Shown: positions 27,216-36,449 of the stretch, one piece after another | Layout: each line of letters opens with the position of its first letter | How positions within the stretch are numbered: the first letter of the stretch is position 1 | From: DASUBV01 sp963725175 | GTDB lineage: Bacteria > Actinomycetota > Actinomycetes > Streptosporangiales > Streptosporangiaceae | Length of the DNA stretch: 64,000 nt | Direction of reading: 5' to 3' | NCBI GenBank assembly: GCA_963725175.1 | Contig: CAVRXH010000006.1 | Span: 7,130,001 to 7,194,000, forward strand | Notes under the pieces: generated by a model | Seen by the model: the letters and a program-made list of their open reading frames with translations, nothing else | The model's database searches: none | What the model was told of the DNA's origin: nothing | Position numbers and translations under genes: made by a program

Positions 27216-28988
27216 TCAGCCCGTCCTGGTCAGCGGCGTGATCCTGGCCTGGCTGGCCGGGCTGGCGAACCGGGTGAACAGGTCGGCGAACTCGGCCCTG
27301 GCCCGCCGCTGCCTGACGCGCCAGGCCGGCCGCGATCTCGCCCATGGCCAGCAGGGTCGGCGCGGGGGCCTGGCGCTGCTCGCAGCATCGCGGCGGCGAA
27401 CGCCCGGATCTCGCCGCGCTGCACGTCGGTGTCCTGGAACTCGCCGAGGCAGTCCTGCAGGTCCTTCAGCTCCCTGACCGCCCGCCAGTGCTGGTCCGGA
27501 TCGTGCAGCGAGGCGAAGATCTCCAGCAGGTAGCGCAGCTCCTTGCAGTGCTTGCGCAGGTCGTGCAGGCTGGTCGGCGGCGAGTCAGGGGTGATCGCCG
27601 CGCCGGCCGTCCAGCACCTGCGCGCGCACGCCCGAGATGCTGTCGGCGGCGAGCCTCGCGACGGCCGGCTTGCGGCCAGGGTGGATGGCGGCATCGTCCA
27701 GCGCGGCACGCCAGTCCCGGCGCAGCCGGGCGAACCTGGCCGAGCGCAGGCCGCGCGCCAGCTCGCGGTGCGCCCGGCCGCGGCGGCGCCGCAGGTGCTC
27801 GCCGAACGGCTCCAGGTCGCCGGGCTCGGCGCCGACCAGCGCGGCGGTCATCGCGGGCAGGCTCAGCAGGTAGACATCCAGGTCCCTGGTCGGCGTGGTC
27901 AGGTCGCCGAGCCACTTGAACTCGGGGCGGAACCTGGCCCGCGCCCCGTCCGGCAGCACCTGGCCGGTCAGCTTCAGCGCGGACCGGGTCCTGCGGACCG
28001 CGATCCGCAGGTCGTGCAGGAACTCGGTGTCGATGTCGGCGATGGTTCCCGGCACGTTGGCGTCCAGGGTGTCCGCCAGCGCGGCGTACACGGCCGCCAT
28101 CGCGGCGGCGGCCGGCGCCCTGGGCTCGAGCCGGACGGTGATCTTCCCCGAGTAGTCGCCGGGCCGGCGGCCGGCGGCGGCCAGCACCGCCTCCAGCGCG
28201 GGGTCGGCGCCGTCCTGCACGCCGGGGACGGCGATGAGCTGCGCGGCGAGCCGGCTGGCCTGCGCGGAGTAGCCGCGCACGGCGGTGACCGACAGCCGGA
28301 CCGGCAGCCCGGCGCCGGTGTCGGCGGCCGGGTCTCCGGCCGGGCCGGACGGCGTCGCGCCGCCGGGCACGGCCGGCCCTGGCGCAGCTCGTTCAGGCAC
28401 CGCGGGATCTGGCGCGCCGGGGCCGGGCACCGCGGGCCGGGCAGGCGCGGCCGGCGAGTGCCGGCCCGGCGGGGCGGGCGGGGCCGCCGGGGACCGCGCC
28501 GCGGTCACCGAGAGCTGGTCGGCGGTGATGCGGGCGACCGTCTTGTCGTCGGCGTTCAGCACCCGGCGCTCGTGCAGCACGCTGGCGGCCCTGGCCACCG
28601 GCAGCAGCGCGCGGACGCCGGCCACCGGGGCGAGCTGCTCGGCGAGCAGGCCGGGCGGCAGCGCGTCGATCCTGGCGGGCCAGCGGAGCACCGCGCGGCG
28701 GGGTGACTGGCCGCGGCGGGCCGGGGATGAGCCGAGCGGGGCGGTGGCCAGCAGCGTCCCGTCGCGGCCGGTCAGCCGCAGCTCGCTGACGCCGGTGCCG
28801 GTGACCTGCTCCAGGGTCAGCCCGGCCCGGTACAGCCGCCAGTCGAAGGTGTCCAGCCAGGTCCTGCGCATCGTGACCGGGCGGCCGGGCGGGCCGAAGC
28901 GCAGCCCGCTGCCGGGCGGCGGGGTGATCTCCGGCGGCGCGGCCGGCCTGCGCGGCGGAGTCCGCCCGCGCGCGGGCTGGTCAGCCAC
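27216..28988 (-). CDS. CYTH-CHAD domain protein, several frameshifts
   Basis: An N-terminal CYTH-like region (about residues 30–170: RRTWLDTFDWRLYRAGLTLEQVTGTGVSELRLTGRDG) is followed by a Pro/Gly/Ala linker and a CHAD domain with its histidine motifs (IDTEFLHDLRIAVRRTRSALKLTGQVLPD, FKWLGDLTTPTRDLDVYLLSL). The rest of CHAD is in other frames: after about 27600 it reads SLHDLRKHCKELRYLLEIFASLHD, and further shifts at about 27375 and 27320 restore MGEIAAGLARQ and the end ITPLTRTG. CHAD domains bind inorganic polyphosphate through conserved histidines and basic residues. Three or more G/C indels in one gene suggest poor sequence quality here, or decay. Confidence 0.82.
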
Positions 28989-29145
28989 CAGATCCGGGTA
29001 CTGGTCGGGCCATGCGCAACCTCGCAGCTAGGCGTGGCAGGCTCGGCATCCGGGCGAAGATTTCCCGGCAGACGCCGCCCCCGGCGCGCGAACCTGGGCG
29101 AACTTCCAGCTGGCGGCGATTTTACCAGCGGCTAGGCTGTCGCAG

Positions 29146-29937
29146 GTGACGGACTGGGCGACCACTATCTCGGCTCTCGCGACCGGCGTCGGCACCCTGG
29201 TGCTGGCGGTGGCGACATTCGCCGCGGTGCGGTCGGCGAACCGGGCGGCGCGGATCGCCGAGGCCTCGCGGGCGGCCGGGATGCGGCCGGTGCTCATGCA
29301 CTCGCGGCTCCAGGACGCGGGGCAGAAGATCGTCTTCGGGGACCGCAGGTGGCTGGGGGTGCTGGGCGGCGGGGCCACCGTAGTGGTCACCGACGAGGCG
29401 ATCTACATGGTGGTGTCGCTGCGGAACGCGGGCACCGGGATGGGCATCCTGCACGGCTGGCGGCTGCGCGTCGGGCGGCATTACGAGCGGGAGGCGCCGC
29501 CGCTGGCAGAGTTCGTCCCGCAGACCAGGGACATGTACGTGGCGCCTGGCGACATCGGCTTCTGGCAGGGCGCCCTGCGCGACCCGCAGGCCCCGGAGTT
29601 CGCCGAGATAACGAAGGCGGTCGCCGACCGGGAGATGCTCTCGCTCGACGTCCTCTACGGCGACTTCGAGGGCGGCCAGCGGGTGATCAGCCGGTTCACC
29701 CTGGAACCGCCCAGCGCCGATCCGCGGGTGGCGGGGCGGCAGGCTGCCTGGCTGCTCGATGCCGACCCGCCAGGGGCCGGGGGATCAGGGGCCGGGGGGT
29801 CGGGGACCGCGGCGCCGGGCGCCGGCCTGGCGGCCCGCGGGCCCGCCCACGGCGTCCCGGAGGGCGCGATGATCGCCTCGGTGGCCCGGCACTGGAACGT
29901 GGACCGGCCCGACCCGCGCCAGAGCCCTCCTGGCTAG
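29146..29937 (+). CDS. hypothetical protein with N-terminal membrane helix
   Basis: A 263-residue protein with one N-terminal hydrophobic helix (ATTISALATGVGTLVLAVATFAAV, about 5–28), a short basic helical stretch (RSANRAARIAEASRAAG) and a beta-rich domain (VVVTDEAIYMVVSLRNAGTGMGILHGWRLRVG, DVLYGDFEGGQRVISRFTL). The C terminus has a GAGGS repeat (about 29772–29806). The layout of one helix plus a sandwich-like domain is common among actinobacterial hypotheticals annotated as putative membrane sensors, but no function can be given. It overlaps the convergent gene by four bases. Confidence 0.65.
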   Translation: MTDWATTISALATGVGTLVLAVATFAAVRSANRAARIAEASRAAGMRPVLMHSRLQDAGQKIVFGDRRWLGVLGGGATVVVTDEAIYMVVSLRNAGTGMGILHGWRLRVGRHYEREAPPLAEFVPQTRDMYVAPGDIGFWQGALRDPQAPEFAEITKAVADREMLSLDVLYGDFEGGQRVISRFTLEPPSADPRVAGRQAAWLLDADPPGAGGSGAGGSGTAAPGAGLAARGPAHGVPEGAMIASVARHWNVDRPDPRQSPPG

Positions 29938-30685
29938 AACGCGGTGGCCCCCAGCCACCGGGCCAGCACGGCCGGGTCACCGTGCACGGTCAGCGCCGGG
30001 CCGTCCGCAGGGGCGCGCCGCAGCAGCGTCAGCAGCAGGTCCGCGGCGGGGCCGGTGACCGCGGCGTCGCCCTTGCCATGCCCGCGCGTCACCCGCACTC
30101 CCTCGCCGTCGTTGCCGGCCAGCCACTCGCCGGGGGCGTCCGTCGCGTGCACGTGCAGGACCTGGCCGGGCGGCAGCGCCCCGGCGCCGCCGCCGGCGCC
30201 CCAGAGCCGCGGGCACATGGCCGTCAGCCACTCGTCGATGGCGTCGGCGGCGATCTCCGCGTCCAGCTCCGGCGTGCCGCCGGCGGCCAGCACGGCGTCG
30301 GCCTCGTGCACCAGGGTCTCGTGGCACATCCGGCGGGCCAGAAGCCGGCCGGCTCCATCCGCCCGAGCGCCCAGACCTCGTCCTCGCCGGCCTCGCGCAC
30401 GGCGCCGGCCAGCAGGTCCGCCCCGGCGCCGACCCACTGCGGCCTGCCGTCCTCGGGGAGCCTGCCGTCGGGCACCGACCGGAACGGGATGAACTCCGCC
30501 GACCGGGTCGCCGTGATCAGCGCCGCCCAGCGATGCGCCCGGCCGACGTGGATGAGCAGCTCGCGCAGCGTCCAGTCGGGGCAGGAGGGGACGGTCGCGG
30601 ACAGGTCGCCGCCGGCGACCTTGGCCAGGCCCGCGGCGCTGGCGTCAAGCTGGGCGAGATAGCGGTCCTGGCTGAGCGGCGCCAT
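29934..30685 (-). CDS. maleylpyruvate isomerase-family mycothiol-dependent protein, one frameshift
   Basis: Belongs to the DinB-like MDMPI family of mycothiol-dependent enzymes. The N-terminal frame has LDASAAGLAKVAGGDLSATVPSCPDWTLRELLIHVGRAHRWAA, including the first metal histidine. The second frame (from about 30340) has the H-x3-x-HEAD motif RRMCHETLVHEADAVLAAGG with the other ligands, then a C-terminal sterol-carrier-like domain (DGEGVRVTRGHGKGDAAVTGPAADLLLTLLRR). A missing G before CCCGCCGG explains the break. Reaction unknown; the family ties the organism to mycothiol-using actinobacteria. Confidence 0.82.
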
Positions 30686-30801
30686 GGGTTCCCTCCGGTG
30701 TCGTCGCGCTCACCATAACCTGGCCCGCCGGCAGCGCGGCCGTCATCATGCGGCCGTCATCATGCGGCCGCCGGCATCCCGCTGCCGCCCGCCGCGCCCG
30801 C

Positions 30802-30815
30802 TGATAACAGCAAGA
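30802..30815 (+). repeat. dispersed 14-mer TGATAACAGCAAGA, copy 3
   Basis: Exact copy of the intergenic 14-base word, here in the 196-base gap between two divergent genes (30686–30881). The same gap holds a 17-base direct duplication around GCGGCCGTCATCAT (about 30737–30770). No palindromic element is present beside this copy. Confidence 0.75.
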
Positions 30816-30881
30816 GGCGGGCCGGCGGGAGGCGGCCGAGGCGAGGCTTCCGGTGTCGGTGCCGCGCCTTACAGTGCTCAG

Positions 30882-32090
30882 ATGGCATCCCTGCGGGTCA
30901 GCGCGGCGCAGCGGCGGGCGCGGCTGGCCGCCCGCCATTTCCTCGCCCCGTCCGCGCGGGCGGCGAGCGCCGCGCAGGCGGCGGCGGGCGTGGCCGTGCT
31001 GCACGGCACCGACCCGGCGTCGGTATACCTGGCGGTGCGCGCCCGCACGGCCGGGGTGACCGCGCAGGGCGTGGCCGGCGAGCTGTACCGGGAGCGCACG
31101 CTGGTGCGGATGCTCGGGATGCGGCGCACCGTGTTCGTGGTGCCCGCCGCGCTGGTCCCGGTGATCCAGGCCGCGGCCACCGATGACATCGCCAGGCGGC
31201 TGAGCGCCCGGCTGGCCCGCGAGCTGCAGGACGGCGGGATCGCGCCCGACGGGGCGGCCTGGCTCGCGGAGACCTGCGACGCGGCGGTGGCCGCCCTGGA
31301 GCGGCTCGGCCCGTCGACCGGCGCGCAGCTGTCCCGCGCCGAGGCCCGGCTGCGCGAGCGGCTGCACATGGCGCCGGGCAAGAGCTACGGCGGCGCGGTC
31401 GGGGTCGCCAGCCGGGTGCTGACCCTGGTGTCGGCGCAGGGCCGGATCGTCCGGGGCGAGCCGCTGGGCGGCTGGACCTCCACGCAGTTCCGCTGGCACC
31501 TGCCAGGTGACTGGCTGCCCGGTGCCGGGGCCGGCCCGGGGGAGCCGCTGCCGGCCGCCGACGCGCGGGCGGAGCTGGCGCGGCTGTGGCTGGACCGGTT
31601 CGGCCCGGCGCCGGCCGCGGACCTGCAATGGTGGACTGGGTGGAACGCGGGCCAGGTCAAGGCCGCGCTGGCCCGGCTGGACACGGCCGAGGCGGACCTG
31701 GACGGGCAGCCGGGGATCATGCTGGCGGGGATCGCGCTGGCGGGCCAGGACGAGCCGCCCGAGGCCGCCGCGCCTTACGCGGCGCTGCTGCCGGCGCTGG
31801 ACCCGACGCCGATGGGCTGGAAGGAGCGGGACTGGTTCCTCGGCGGCCACGCCGCCGCCCTGTTCGACCGGTCGGGCAACATCGGCCCCACGGTGTGGTG
31901 GGACGGCCGGGTCGTCGGCGGCTGGGCGCAGCGCGGCGACGGCGAGATCGCGTTCCGGCTGCTGGAGGACGCTGGCGCCGAGGCGGTCGCCTCGATCGCG
32001 GGGGAGGCCGCCTCGGTCGCGGACTGGCTCGGCCCGGTCCGGGTCACGCCCCGGTTCCGCACCCCCCTGGAGCGCGAGCTCACCGCCTGA
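30882..32090 (+). CDS. winged-helix DNA-binding protein (HTH_42 / AlkZ-like)
   Basis: A 402-residue protein of the winged-helix domain family that includes the AlkZ (YcaQ) DNA glycosylases. Supporting segments: SAQRRARLAARHFLAP at the start, VYLAVRARTAGVTAQGVAGELYRERTLVRMLGMRRTVFVVP (winged-helix core), GGAVGVASRVLTLVSAQGRIVRGEPLGGWTSTQFRW, and near the end LLPALDPTPMGWKERDWFLGGHAAALFDRSGNIGPTVWWDGRVVGGWAQR. I do not see the Q-x-Q motif of AlkZ, so glycosylase activity is uncertain. The ATG at 30882 was chosen over the long upstream extension, which reads through the 14-mer repeat region. Confidence 0.82.
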   Translation: MASLRVSAAQRRARLAARHFLAPSARAASAAQAAAGVAVLHGTDPASVYLAVRARTAGVTAQGVAGELYRERTLVRMLGMRRTVFVVPAALVPVIQAAATDDIARRLSARLARELQDGGIAPDGAAWLAETCDAAVAALERLGPSTGAQLSRAEARLRERLHMAPGKSYGGAVGVASRVLTLVSAQGRIVRGEPLGGWTSTQFRWHLPGDWLPGAGAGPGEPLPAADARAELARLWLDRFGPAPAADLQWWTGWNAGQVKAALARLDTAEADLDGQPGIMLAGIALAGQDEPPEAAAPYAALLPALDPTPMGWKERDWFLGGHAAALFDRSGNIGPTVWWDGRVVGGWAQRGDGEIAFRLLEDAGAEAVASIAGEAASVADWLGPVRVTPRFRTPLERELTA

Positions 32091-32134
32091 CCGGCCCGGC
32101 TTCCGGCGCCTGCCTGGCCCGATCAGGGCGGAGA

Positions 32135-33445
32135 TCAGGCGGGGAGCGCGGTCAGCGGCTCGGTGAGCAGGTAGCCGGCGGTGACCCGGCGCAGGCCATC
32201 GGCGAACCGCAGGTCGACGGCGAGGGCCTGCTTGACCTGCTCGACCGTGGCGATCATGTCGTCGTGGCTGGCGGTCACGCCCGAGACCAGGAACACCTCG
32301 CTGGTGAGCACGCCGCCGGGCAGTTCCCTGCCCATGGGATGGAGGCTGCGGCAGCTCGCGACGCCGGGCAGGCCCAGCACCTCGCGCTGCCCGTGAATGG
32401 CCTCCAGCCGGCACGGCGCCAGCGGCGCGATGAATTCCCACTGGTAGTGCACCTCGCGGGGGGCTAGCACCGGCGGGGGCAAGGTATCGTCCACCGCGAG
32501 CCTGGCGGCCAGCTGGACCAGGTCCACGCCGCAGCTCGCCAGGCTCAGCGGGCTCACGAAACCGCCCAGCCGCCCGTTGACCTCGATGATCCGCGGCCCG
32601 TCGGCGGTCAGCTTCACCTCGGTCTGAGCGATCCCGGATCGCACGCCGAGCGCGGTCAGCGCGGCGGTGACCAGGTGCCTGATCTCCTCCTGCTCGGCGG
32701 CCGGGAGCTGGCTGGGCCAGAAGTGACCAGTCTCGCGGAACGGCTTGATCATCGGCAGCTTGCCGGTGATGGCGAGCGGGAACACACCGCGCGCGGTGCA
32801 CATGCTCTCCACCGAGACGTAATCGCCGTAGGGCTGCGACGGCCGGCCGGGCAGATACTCCTCCATGGTCAGCACCGGCTCGCCGCCGGCCACCTCCCAG
32901 CCGTCCATCACCGCGAACGCCGACGGCAGCAGGTCGAGAGCCTGCTGCTCGGTGGTGACTACGTTGGTGTTGAAGCTGGCCGCGCCCCGGCATGGCTTGA
33001 GCACGGCGGGCAGGCCCACGGTGGTGAGCGCCTCGGGCCAGTCGGCGGCCGTGTAGAGCGGATGGCTGCGCACCCGCTCGACGCCCGCCGCCCGCAGCAC
33101 CTGCCGCTGAGCGACCTTGTTGGTGAGCAGCCGGGCCAGCTCGGGGGAGTGGTAACGCAGCCCGGCCCGCTCGGCGATGAGCGCGGTGGCGCGCAGCATG
33201 TGCTCGCTGTAGGTCAGGATGCCGTCGGCGCCCAGCTTCCGTGTGACGGCACTGTCGCTCACCGGGTCACCGGTCAGCTGGACGACTTCGCCCATTTCCT
33301 CCAGCAGCGGCAGGACCTCGGCGGAGAAGCTGCTCGCCGAGACGAGGAAGATGGCGTCCCCGACATCGGCGAGGCCAGTGCCGATCTCCCACGGGGAGGC
33401 CGCGCCCCGCTCGAAGACCACCGCTATGCGCGGGCGCTTACTCAA
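32135..33445 (-). CDS. ATP-grasp ligase (amino acid ligase type)
   Basis: Last gene of the minus-strand biosynthetic operon; 436 residues. The carbamoyl-phosphate-synthase-like ATP-grasp fold is indicated by GLPAVLKPCRGAASFNTNVV (ATP lysine), the acidic ATP-binding VLTMEEYLPGRPSQPYGDYVSVESMC, and the Mg-binding IAQTEVKLTADGPRIIEVNGRLGG with Glu and Asn ligands. This subgroup includes L-amino acid ligases (BacD type) and ligases that load amino acids on carriers (BtrJ of butirosin); both proceed through an acyl phosphate. It most likely joins an amino acid to an amine or to a carrier protein of the cluster. It starts 68 bases after the PCP stop. Confidence 0.82.
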   Translation of the reverse strand: MSKRPRIAVVFERGAASPWEIGTGLADVGDAIFLVSASSFSAEVLPLLEEMGEVVQLTGDPVSDSAVTRKLGADGILTYSEHMLRATALIAERAGLRYHSPELARLLTNKVAQRQVLRAAGVERVRSHPLYTAADWPEALTTVGLPAVLKPCRGAASFNTNVVTTEQQALDLLPSAFAVMDGWEVAGGEPVLTMEEYLPGRPSQPYGDYVSVESMCTARGVFPLAITGKLPMIKPFRETGHFWPSQLPAAEQEEIRHLVTAALTALGVRSGIAQTEVKLTADGPRIIEVNGRLGGFVSPLSLASCGVDLVQLAARLAVDDTLPPPVLAPREVHYQWEFIAPLAPCRLEAIHGQREVLGLPGVASCRSLHPMGRELPGGVLTSEVFLVSGVTASHDDMIATVEQVKQALAVDLRFADGLRRVTAGYLLTEPLTALPA

Positions 33446-33513
33446 GGGTCACTCCTGACGGGTCGATGAGGAGCGGTGACTCGCGCTCGGCGATAGCTGT
33501 GCGCCGCATGCGG

Positions 33514-33921
33514 CTAGCCGCCTCGCCGGCTGTCGGCCAGCGCCGCCACCGCCTCGGCACTGAGCTGCTCGCGGGCGGCCTTCTCCAGCGCCGCGGCCAG
33601 GTCCTCGACGCTCGGGTTCGTCGTGAACGGGCCGATCGTCAGCCGCACTCCGCAGCGCTCCCGGAGCTCGGCAATGATGCGCATCGCCGCGAGGGAGTGT
33701 CCGCCGACGGTCAGGAACCGGTCGCCGGGCTGTACCGACGGCAGCGACAGCTCGGCCCCGAGGGCGCTGGCGATCAGCCCCAGCCACGGTTCCCTCTCGT
33801 CATCGTGCCCGTCCGGCCCGGTGCCCGTGCTTCCTGGCTGGCCCGTGCTTCCTGGCTGGCCCGTGCTTCCTGGCTGGCCTGTGCTTCCTGGCTGGCCCGT
33901 GCTTCCCGGCTGCTTTGTCAT
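33514..33921 (-). CDS. free-standing peptidyl carrier protein
   Basis: A 135-residue carrier protein. The C-terminal 85 residues are a PCP with the phosphopantetheine site GGHSLAAM (in VGGHSLAAMRIIAELRERCG) and helix four segment NPSVEDLAAALEK. The preceding 35 residues are a QPGSTG repeat. It lies 14 bases after the half-Cy–A protein, which itself lacks a carrier domain, so it probably receives the amino acid activated by that protein. The ATG at 33921 is used; upstream in-frame sequence overlaps the neighbouring gene. Confidence 0.9.
   Translation of the reverse strand: MTKQPGSTGQPGSTGQPGSTGQPGSTGQPGSTGTGPDGHDDEREPWLGLIASALGAELSLPSVQPGDRFLTVGGHSLAAMRIIAELRERCGVRLTIGPFTTNPSVEDLAAALEKAAREQLSAEAVAALADSRRGG
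33823..33912 (-). repeat. 18-bp in-frame tandem repeat, five units
   Basis: Five adjacent 18-bp units (33823, 33841, 33859, 33877, 33895) differing at two positions encode five QPGSTG blocks at the N terminus of the PCP. It forms a flexible linker or tether. Confidence 0.9.
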
Positions 33922-33935
33922 GAACCCCGCCTTCC

Positions 33936-36449
33936 TCAGTGGATGACTGTGCCGGCTGCCGGACGCGCGCCGCCCGTCGCGGAGCCGGCTATCCGGGAGC
34001 CGGCCGGTCCCGCGGCGCCCGGTCGTGACCCGGTGTCGGGCGACAGCGCGCCGAGCGCGTTGCGGTCCAGCTTCCCGTTCCGGGTCAGCGGCAGCTTGTC
34101 GTGCCACAGGTACACGGCCGGCGTCATGTAGGCCGGCAGGTAGTCGTGCAGCGCGGCCCGGATCTCGTCGTCGTCAGGCCGGTCCGCGCCTGCCGCGACG
34201 AGATGCGCGATGAGCCGGTCGCCGCCGGGCGCGCGGTACCGGGTGACCGCGGCGTGCTTGATCGCGTCGATCATGGTCAGCCGGGTCTCGACCTCGCCGG
34301 CCTCGACGCGGTAGCCGTTGATCTTGATCTGGAAGTCGGTCCGGCCGGTGATCTCGATAGTCCCGTCCGGGAGATACCGGCCCAGGTCGCCGGTCCGGTA
34401 CAGCCGCTCACCGCGCCGCTCGTCGCGGAAGAACCGATCGGCCGTCCTGGCCTCGTCCCGCCAGTAGCCGCGGGCCAGGCCGGTGCCCGCCGCGCAGATC
34501 TCGCCCAGCACCCAGTCCGGCGCGTCGAGCCCGGCTGCGTCCAGCACATAGGCGCGGTTGTTGGAGTTCGGCTTGCCGTACGGCACTGGCAGCGCCGGGT
34601 CGTCGTCCTCGTCGACCAGGTAATACATGTTCCACACGGTGCACTCGGTCGGGCCGCCGAGCGCGGCGACCGACAGGCCAGGCCGCGCCGCGCGCAGCAT
34701 GCCCGGCAGTTCCGGGGGGATGCGGTCGCCGCTGAGCATTATCAGCCGCAGCTCCCGCAGCGCCTCCGTGCCGTCCCTGCGGGCCTGGTCGTGCAGCAGC
34801 CCGGCGATGGCGGGGACCGAATTCCAGATGCTCACCCCATGCTGGCCGCACAGGTCCAGCCAGCCCGGCGGGTCGGTGGCGTCGGCCGGACCGGGTACCA
34901 CGATCGCCGCCCCGGTGGACAGCGCGCCGAACACGTCGAAGACCGACAGGTCGAAGTTGAACAGGCTGATCTGGAAGAAGCGATCGGCCGGCGTGACCCC
35001 GAAGCGCCGGACGCAGTCGGTCACCACGTTGGCGATGCTGCGGTGGCTGACCATCACGCCCTTGGGCGTTCCGGTCGTGCCCGAGGTGTACAGCACGTAG
35101 GCCAGGTCGTCCGGGCTCGCGCCCGCCGGGGCCGGCTGGTCAGGCCGGGCACCAGGCGGCGCGGCGCCGCGGGTGCTCACGGCGCCCGCCGGGCTCGCGG
35201 CGTCCAGCGCCAGGACCTCGATGCCGGATTCCTGGCCGCCGCGCGGCGGCCAGCCCGCGTTGGTCAGCACGCAGCGAACCTGGCCGTCGCGCAGCAGGTA
35301 GGCGATCCGCCCGGCGGGCAGGGCGGCGTCGACGGGCAGGTAGGCGGCGCCGGCCATCATGGTGGCCAGGATGCCGATGATCTGCTCGGCGCCCCTGCGC
35401 ATGATCAGCGCGACCAGTTCGCCGCGGCCCGCCCGGTGGCGGGCCAGCCAGGACGCCGCGGCGACCGCCCGGTCGGCCAGTTCCCGGTAGCTGAAGGTCG
35501 CGCCGGCGGTGAGTACCGCCGGCGCGTCAGGCTCGGCGGCCACCCGCGCCCAGAACGCCTCGGGCAGCAGCCGCTCCGGCACCGGGACGGCGGTGGCATT
35601 GGCCGCCGCTCGCCGGTCCCGCTGCCGCTGTGGCAGCAGGTCGAACTCGGTCTCGCCGAAGGCGCCGGGCGTCGCCAGCCGGCCCAGCAGGATCTCGTAG
35701 GCGGCGGTCAGGTCGGCGATCAGGCCCTCGGGGAATATCCCTGGCGCGGCCCGGACACTGATCTCCAGGCCACCGCGCTGGTCCGCGCAGACCGCGCTGA
35801 CGCACGCGCCGGGCAGCCGCCGGGTCAGCTGGGCCTGCGCGGCGGGCAGCGCGGCGCCCGCGTGCGCTGGGCTCGCTGCCTGCGGCCGCGCGGCGTCGAT
35901 CGCCGCGCAGAACGCGAAGGCCAGCGGGTCGTCGGGGCTGGGCTGCCGCTGCGCCAGCTCGCGGAGCGCGTCGCTGCCCAGGCGGCGGCCGTGCGCGGCG
36001 TCGCGGTCCAGCTTGCCCTGAAGAGCCTGCGCCCTGGCCTGGAACGTGATCTCCGCGTCGCGGTCGATCTGCACCGGGAGCACGTCGGCGAGGCTGCTGA
36101 GGTCGTCGCCGGCGCCGGAATGCTCCGGCGGCCAGGCTGTCACCAGGGTCGCGAGAGTGAACTGGCTGCCCGCGCCCCACCGGGCCAGCACCTCGGCGTA
36201 GCCGGCGAGCAGCGCCACCTCGGCGCGGATCCCGGCCTGCGCCGCACTGGCTCGCAGGGCCGTCCAGGCGGGCGGTTCCAGCCGGGCGGTGCGCCGTTCG
36301 CCGCCCGGCGCCGGAGCCGCGCGGGAGGCGGAAGAGGGAGCTGGCGGAGCCGGTCGCAGCGGCAGGGCCGGGGGCGGCGGCAGTTCCTCCAGCCGGCCTG
36401 AGGAAGCCTGACCGGGATGCACGCCGGCAGGTTGCGGGCTCATCGCCAC
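33936..36449 (-). CDS. NRPS protein: C-terminal half of heterocyclization domain + cysteine-type A domain
   Basis: 837 residues. Residues about 20–270 match only the C-lobe of a Cy domain, beginning exactly at the inter-lobe linker (EELPPPPALPLRPAPPAP, then VALLAGYAEVLARWGAGSQFTL and the DALRELAQR region); the N-lobe with the D-x4-D motif is absent. An A domain follows (about 290–790) with LYTSGTTGTPKGVM, FNFDLSVFDVFG, LSGDRIP, GGPTECTVWNMYY, YRTGDLGRYLPDG and NGKLDRN. Specificity residues read by alignment to GrsA are D-L-F-N-M-S-L-V-W, close to the published cysteine code D-L-Y-N-L-S-L-I-W. There is no T domain; the free PCP follows. The start overlaps the upstream NRPS stop by 10 bases. 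Confidence 0.88.
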   Translation of the reverse strand: MAMSPQPAGVHPGQASSGRLEELPPPPALPLRPAPPAPSSASRAAPAPGGERRTARLEPPAWTALRASAAQAGIRAEVALLAGYAEVLARWGAGSQFTLATLVTAWPPEHSGAGDDLSSLADVLPVQIDRDAEITFQARAQALQGKLDRDAAHGRRLGSDALRELAQRQPSPDDPLAFAFCAAIDAARPQAASPAHAGAALPAAQAQLTRRLPGACVSAVCADQRGGLEISVRAAPGIFPEGLIADLTAAYEILLGRLATPGAFGETEFDLLPQRQRDRRAAANATAVPVPERLLPEAFWARVAAEPDAPAVLTAGATFSYRELADRAVAAASWLARHRAGRGELVALIMRRGAEQIIGILATMMAGAAYLPVDAALPAGRIAYLLRDGQVRCVLTNAGWPPRGGQESGIEVLALDAASPAGAVSTRGAAPPGARPDQPAPAGASPDDLAYVLYTSGTTGTPKGVMVSHRSIANVVTDCVRRFGVTPADRFFQISLFNFDLSVFDVFGALSTGAAIVVPGPADATDPPGWLDLCGQHGVSIWNSVPAIAGLLHDQARRDGTEALRELRLIMLSGDRIPPELPGMLRAARPGLSVAALGGPTECTVWNMYYLVDEDDDPALPVPYGKPNSNNRAYVLDAAGLDAPDWVLGEICAAGTGLARGYWRDEARTADRFFRDERRGERLYRTGDLGRYLPDGTIEITGRTDFQIKINGYRVEAGEVETRLTMIDAIKHAAVTRYRAPGGDRLIAHLVAAGADRPDDDEIRAALHDYLPAYMTPAVYLWHDKLPLTRNGKLDRNALGALSPDTGSRPGAAGPAGSRIAGSATGGARPAAGTVIH

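Noticed and set aside
33823..33912. Regular 18-bp repeats resembling a short CRISPR or MITE array
   Set aside because: There are no spacers; the units are adjacent, in frame, and encode QPGSTG within a carrier protein.
34101..36401. 766-residue open frame antisense to the half-Cy–A NRPS gene
   Set aside because: The minus strand carries unmistakable NRPS motifs; this frame is its complement and has no recognisable domain.
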